This document shows positions 4,812 through 7,742 of a DNA stretch of 7,742 nt, in pieces; the stretch's first letter is position 1, and the number at the start of each line of letters is the position of its first letter. A program made the translations under genes and the position numbers. The notes below the pieces were generated by a model. It was not told where the DNA came from and made no database searches. It was given only the letters and a program-made list of their open reading frames with translations. Source of the DNA: Myxococcales bacterium (GTDB lineage Bacteria; Myxococcota_A; Bradymonadia; Bradymonadales; Bradymonadaceae). Location: positions 1-7,742 of the forward strand of contig SKMT01000075.1 of NCBI GenBank assembly GCA_007120915.1, written 5' to 3'.

Positions 4812-6419
4812 CTAATCGGAGTGCATATCCATGTCCATACGTCGCAGCTTTGCGCCCAGGCTGACCGCCAGATTTCGGTAGATGCGCATGCCGATGTCGG
4901 GGCGCTGACGGGTCAACTCGTCGAGCTTGTCTCGGGAGAGCACGGCGGTGGTCGTCGGCTCTGTTGCCCGGGCATGCACGGTGTGCGCAGTCTCGGAGAG
5001 CATCGAATTTTCGCCGACGACATCCCCACAGCCGATGGTGCCCACCTCCGTGCCCTCGGCGAGAGAGACGTGCACTTCGCCCTCGATGAGCACGAAGAAC
5101 TCATCGGCGGGGCCATCGGCCTCGAAGAGAAGCTCGCCGGTTTCATACTGTGCCAGTGACATCACCCCGGCGACCCGGCGGGCCTGTTCGTCGGTCAGTC
5201 CTTCAAAGATCGACAGCTCCTCCATGCTCTCTTCGATTCGGGGCAGCACCGCCTGGGTTTCGAAGCTGTCCATCACCAGGTTGAACAGCGGTTTCATCGG
5301 CTCGATCAGTTGAGCGTTCGCCCGTGTGGGTTCGACGAGAAGCCGGACCATCTTGATGACGTCGAGTCGTTCAACCTCGTGGAAAACCATCGCCGGGATG
5401 TAGGCGGTGGGAAGAAAGCCCAGTTCAATCAACGTGCGCTGCATGCGCGTGCCGTGGGCGCTGACCTCGATTTCGATGTATTCGGCGCCGATGTCACGGG
5501 CGGTGTTCAGAAGCTCGACCAGCAGGTGTCGGATCGCGGCGTCGGAGGCGGCGATCAGCTCGAAGACCCTGATGTTGCGCTCGTATTCGTCGTACAGATA
5601 ACCGAGGGCGCCGGCGACAGGCCGGTCGGTGCTGGCTGGGCGGCGGGCGACCAGGTAGTTCGCCTCGTTGGTCGACAGCATGAAAAACCCGTAGTGAAGC
5701 CGCATCGGCCCGAACACTTCCCGCTGTTTGACGCGGCCCCGTTCGATGCGAAGCAGGTGGGGCATCGCCTCGGACTCCAACTCCGAGATGATGAAGTCGC
5801 GGTCGTGGTGGTAGGGAGGCGTCGACTCATCGATGATGGTGTCAGGATCCATCTGCAGGTTGATCATCGCCTGGTGGGCCAGGGCGGCGGCTTCGGGGAC
5901 GATCCGGGGATTGTTGCGTCGCAGGTTTAGAGCTGGGCCGAAGTGGCGTGCGAACACTGCGATATGTTCGCGGGTGTCGAACCGATGCTTCAGCGGCATC
6001 AGACCGACGGCGGCAAACCCGAATTCGTGGGAAATCTTCTGGGAGATGGGGTGGCTGGTGCGGTTGTCGACGATGGCGACGTGCAGCCGGTCTTCGATCA
6101 ATTCGATGCGGTACTTTTTGATCAGTTTGGCGATGCCGCGCCCGCGGGCTTTGGAGTGCACTGCCAGCCGACCAAATTCACCGATCAAATCGGAGTGGGC
6201 GCCGACGTCGAAGACCACCGAGCCGGTGCCCAGCACTTCGCCGGTTTCGGTGTCTTCGGCGACCACCATCTCCAGATGATCTCCGAACACGGCGCGTTTG
6301 AGCCAAATCTCGTCGTAGAAGTACTGGTAGGGGTAGTCCTCGCCGTAGGCGTCCATGAAGATGTCGCGAATCTCGTCGATGTCGTCTTCACGGGCCACGC
6401 GGGCGTGGACGTCACTCAT
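4812..6419 (-). CDS. GNAT acetyltransferase with C-terminal cNMP-binding-type domain
   Basis: A 535-residue multidomain protein with no signal peptide, so probably cytoplasmic. Residues about 4-155 form a GNAT acyltransferase: RLAVHSKARGRGIAKLI (84-100) is the acetyl-CoA-binding motif A, with R92-x-x-G95-x-A97. Residues about 230-350 look like a second, degenerate GNAT-like fold (HLLVELLNTARDIGAEYIEI near 298-317, then ELGFLPTAYIPAM, 332-344) without that loop. Residues about 401-525 are a CAP-type cyclic-nucleotide-binding domain: FVLIEGEVHV (442-451) and GENSML (469-474). The expected phosphate-binding Arg is replaced, the segment reading AHTVHARA (478-485), so cAMP binding is doubtful. Mycobacterial Pat also joins cNMP-binding and GNAT domains, but with the sensor N-terminal. 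The gene is coupled by ATGA overlap to the upstream amidohydrolase gene. The acyl acceptor is unknown. Confidence 0.85.
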   Translation of the reverse strand: MSDVHARVAREDDIDEIRDIFMDAYGEDYPYQYFYDEIWLKRAVFGDHLEMVVAEDTETGEVLGTGSVVFDVGAHSDLIGEFGRLAVHSKARGRGIAKLIKKYRIELIEDRLHVAIVDNRTSHPISQKISHEFGFAAVGLMPLKHRFDTREHIAVFARHFGPALNLRRNNPRIVPEAAALAHQAMINLQMDPDTIIDESTPPYHHDRDFIISELESEAMPHLLRIERGRVKQREVFGPMRLHYGFFMLSTNEANYLVARRPASTDRPVAGALGYLYDEYERNIRVFELIAASDAAIRHLLVELLNTARDIGAEYIEIEVSAHGTRMQRTLIELGFLPTAYIPAMVFHEVERLDVIKMVRLLVEPTRANAQLIEPMKPLFNLVMDSFETQAVLPRIEESMEELSIFEGLTDEQARRVAGVMSLAQYETGELLFEADGPADEFFVLIEGEVHVSLAEGTEVGTIGCGDVVGENSMLSETAHTVHARATEPTTTAVLSRDKLDELTRQRPDIGMRIYRNLAVSLGAKLRRMDMDMHSD

Positions 6420-7630
6420 GTGCCTTTCTCCGGCTGGAGAGGAAGCCCGTCGACGAGACGCTGTCCGGCGGTGCGGGCGACAGCATTGAGCCAGGCAGCA
6501 CCCGTGCCGAGGGCAGTTTCGTGAAAGTCGAATTGACTGGAGTGGGCGGGAAATCCCTCGCGGCCCTCCACCTGGGCGCCATAGCGGATGTAACAGCCGG
6601 GCACATGCTCCAGATAGCAGGCAAAATCCTCTCCGCCCATGTTCACCGTTCGAAGCTCCAGAACATCGATGGGGTCGACGATCTTCAGGGCGGCGTCGCG
6701 GGCGACTTCGACCATCGACGGAGTGTTGATCAATGGCGGAGTCTTGCGGTCAATGTGCACCGTCACCTCGGCCTGATGCACGGCGCCCAGCGACTCGGCA
6801 ATTCGTCGCAGTGAACGATGCAGATGGTTGCGTACTTTTGGGCTCTGGGAGCGGATGGTTCCCTCCAGCATCGCTTCCCCGGCGATGACGTTGGGCGCCG
6901 AGCCGGCGTGAAAAGAGCCGACGGACAGCACCGATGGGTCGGCGGGATCGACCTCTCGGGAGACAATGGTCTGAAGACTGGTGACCAGAAGCGAGCCTAC
7001 GACCACTGCATCCAGCGCTTCGTGGGGGCGGGCGCCGTGGCCCTGGCGACCACCGATCTCGATTTTGAACATGTCGGTAGAGGCATTGACCGGCCCCGGG
7101 GTGATTACCAGTGTTCCTGGACCATAGTGGCGGTCCAGGTGTCCCCCGAAGATCGCGGCGACCCCTTCGAGCACCCCGGCGTCGACCATCGCTTTCGCTC
7201 CTTCGGCGGTTTCTTCGGCGGGTTGCCACAGCAGCCGAACGCCCACCGGAGGCGGATCTTCGACCAGCAGCTCAGCAGCTCCCACCAGCATGCTGGAATG
7301 GCCGTCATGTCCACAGGCATGCATCACGCCATCGCGGCGGGAGGCAAATTCGAGGCCCGTCTGCTCGGCGACCGGTAGAGCATCCATGTCGGCGCGAAGC
7401 GCGATTCGCTCCCGGTCGGGATTCGTTCCTTCGATGTCGGCGACAATGCCGTAGCCGGCGACAGTGCGGTGGGCGATGCCCAGTTCGTCGAGTTGCTCGC
7501 GAATCCGCCGGCTGGTGCGCTCTTCCTGCCAGCTCAGCTCGGGATGACGGTGCAGGTCTCGGCGAAGCCCCACCATCCGACGAAATACGTTGTCGGGAAC
7601 GTCGGTCGATTTCTGCTTCGGCTCACCCAC
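6416..7630 (-). CDS. M20D-type metallo-amidohydrolase (N-acyl-amino-acid hydrolase-like)
   Basis: With the GTG start at 7630 the product has 404 residues, normal for the M20D family of amidohydrolases (IAA-amino acid, hippurate and N-acyl-amino acid hydrolases), which release acyl groups from amide-linked substrates using two metal ions. Expected motifs occur in order: RRDLHRHPEL (23-32), ALRADMDALP (77-86), MHACGHDGH (103-111, Cys106 and His108 as ligands), QPAEE (136-140, catalytic Glu and ligand), GGHLD (162-166, His164), the dimerisation-domain motif GRQGHGARPH (194-203), MGGEDF (331-336) and HSSQFDF (363-369, final His ligand). No signal peptide is evident. An ATG at 7684 is in frame but lacks a ribosome binding site and overlaps a candidate -10 element, whereas AGGAG precedes 7630. 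The TGA overlaps the next gene's ATG, so enzyme and acetyltransferase should be made together. Substrate unknown. Confidence 0.92.
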   Translation of the reverse strand: MGEPKQKSTDVPDNVFRRMVGLRRDLHRHPELSWQEERTSRRIREQLDELGIAHRTVAGYGIVADIEGTNPDRERIALRADMDALPVAEQTGLEFASRRDGVMHACGHDGHSSMLVGAAELLVEDPPPVGVRLLWQPAEETAEGAKAMVDAGVLEGVAAIFGGHLDRHYGPGTLVITPGPVNASTDMFKIEIGGRQGHGARPHEALDAVVVGSLLVTSLQTIVSREVDPADPSVLSVGSFHAGSAPNVIAGEAMLEGTIRSQSPKVRNHLHRSLRRIAESLGAVHQAEVTVHIDRKTPPLINTPSMVEVARDAALKIVDPIDVLELRTVNMGGEDFACYLEHVPGCYIRYGAQVEGREGFPAHSSQFDFHETALGTGAAWLNAVARTAGQRLVDGLPLQPEKGT

Positions 7631-7636
7631 GGCAAA

Positions 7637-7641
7637 CTCCT
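7637..7641 (-). promoter_or_regulatory. Ribosome binding site deciding the amidohydrolase GTG start
   Basis: AGGAG on the minus strand is six bases upstream of the GTG at 7630, an ideal spacing. The ATG at 7684 has only a pyrimidine-rich CTCTTATT in front, so the GTG is preferred. Confidence 0.6.
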
Positions 7642-7682
7642 GGTGTTCCAACACGGTGGAAATGATGCAGCTCGATGGTTTC

Positions 7683-7712
7683 ATAATAAGAGAAAAAAGT
7701 CGAGGTTTTCGA
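7683..7712 (-). promoter_or_regulatory. Candidate sigma-70 promoter of the amidohydrolase/acetyltransferase operon
   Basis: On the minus strand TCGAAA (7712-7707, four of six to TTGACA) and TATTAT (7688-7683, five of six to TATAAT) are 18 bases apart. Transcription would begin near 7676 and leave a leader of about 45 bases before the GTG at 7630. The spacer overlaps a five-base stem-loop followed by six Ts, so the same DNA could instead terminate an upstream minus-strand gene. Confidence 0.38.
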
Positions 7713-7713
7713 C
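7691..7713 (-). terminator. Weak possible intrinsic terminator of a gene beyond the window
   Basis: Minus-strand GTCGA, a five-base loop and TCGAC (7713-7699) are followed by TTTTTT (7698-7693). The stem is only five base pairs, which is short for an efficient terminator, and the stretch also fits a promoter. It would end a same-strand gene lying right of the window, which cannot be seen. Confidence 0.27.
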
Positions 7714-7742
7714 GATAGCCGATGCAGATCCATCAGAGCGAG

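Noticed and set aside
5310..5930. 206-codon plus-strand open frame within the acetyltransferase gene
   Set aside because: It is a mirror frame of a well-supported GNAT/cNMP-domain gene in GC-rich DNA; its Val/Gly/Asp-rich translation matches no recognisable protein.

Overview
The window is GC-rich and densely coded. It probably comes from a deltaproteobacterium-grade organism of the Myxococcota / Bradymonadales type. This rests on a very acidic Asp/Asn-rich lipoprotein, a secreted protein with a Cys-hydrophobic-Arg tail like the MYXO-CTERM sorting signal, a large GNAT plus cyclic-nucleotide-binding-domain protein, and short degenerate intergenic repeats. No marker gene is present, so this placement is inference.

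Positions 1-1794 (+) hold a molybdenum-cofactor (Moco) operon. It starts with the last 22 codons of a gene that looks like moaA (cut by the window edge). A gap with heptad repeats and inverted repeats follows, then a moaD-moaE fusion (212-895) and a moaC-moaB fusion (892-1794), joined by an ATGA stop/start overlap. Together they would cover GTP to cPMP (MoaA, MoaC), cPMP to molybdopterin (MoaD/MoaE) and molybdopterin adenylylation (MoaB/MogA domain).

Positions 1757-3754 (-) hold two cell-envelope genes in an apparent operon. The first is an extremely acidic lipoprotein with choice-of-anchor-D-like domains. The second is a secreted Ig-like protein with a C-terminal anchor; its 3' end overlaps the 3' end of moaCB tail to tail. 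Positions 3755-4241 are a roughly 490-base non-coding stretch with dyads, a strong hairpin and two clusters of a GTCGTGAGGTCGTGG-type repeat.

Positions 4242-4811 (+) encode a membrane-anchored DUF4340-type protein. Its stop codon abuts, with no spacing, the stop codon of the opposing gene. Positions 4812-7630 (-) are a two-gene operon read right to left: an M20D-type metallo-amidohydrolase, then by ATGA overlap a 535-residue acetyltransferase with a degenerate second GNAT-like region and a C-terminal cNMP-binding-type domain. A candidate promoter lies just upstream of the amidohydrolase and supports an internal GTG start. Most of the window is recognisable. The least ordinary item is the coupled amidohydrolase / sensor-linked acetyltransferase pair; I see no clear evidence of a wholly new system.
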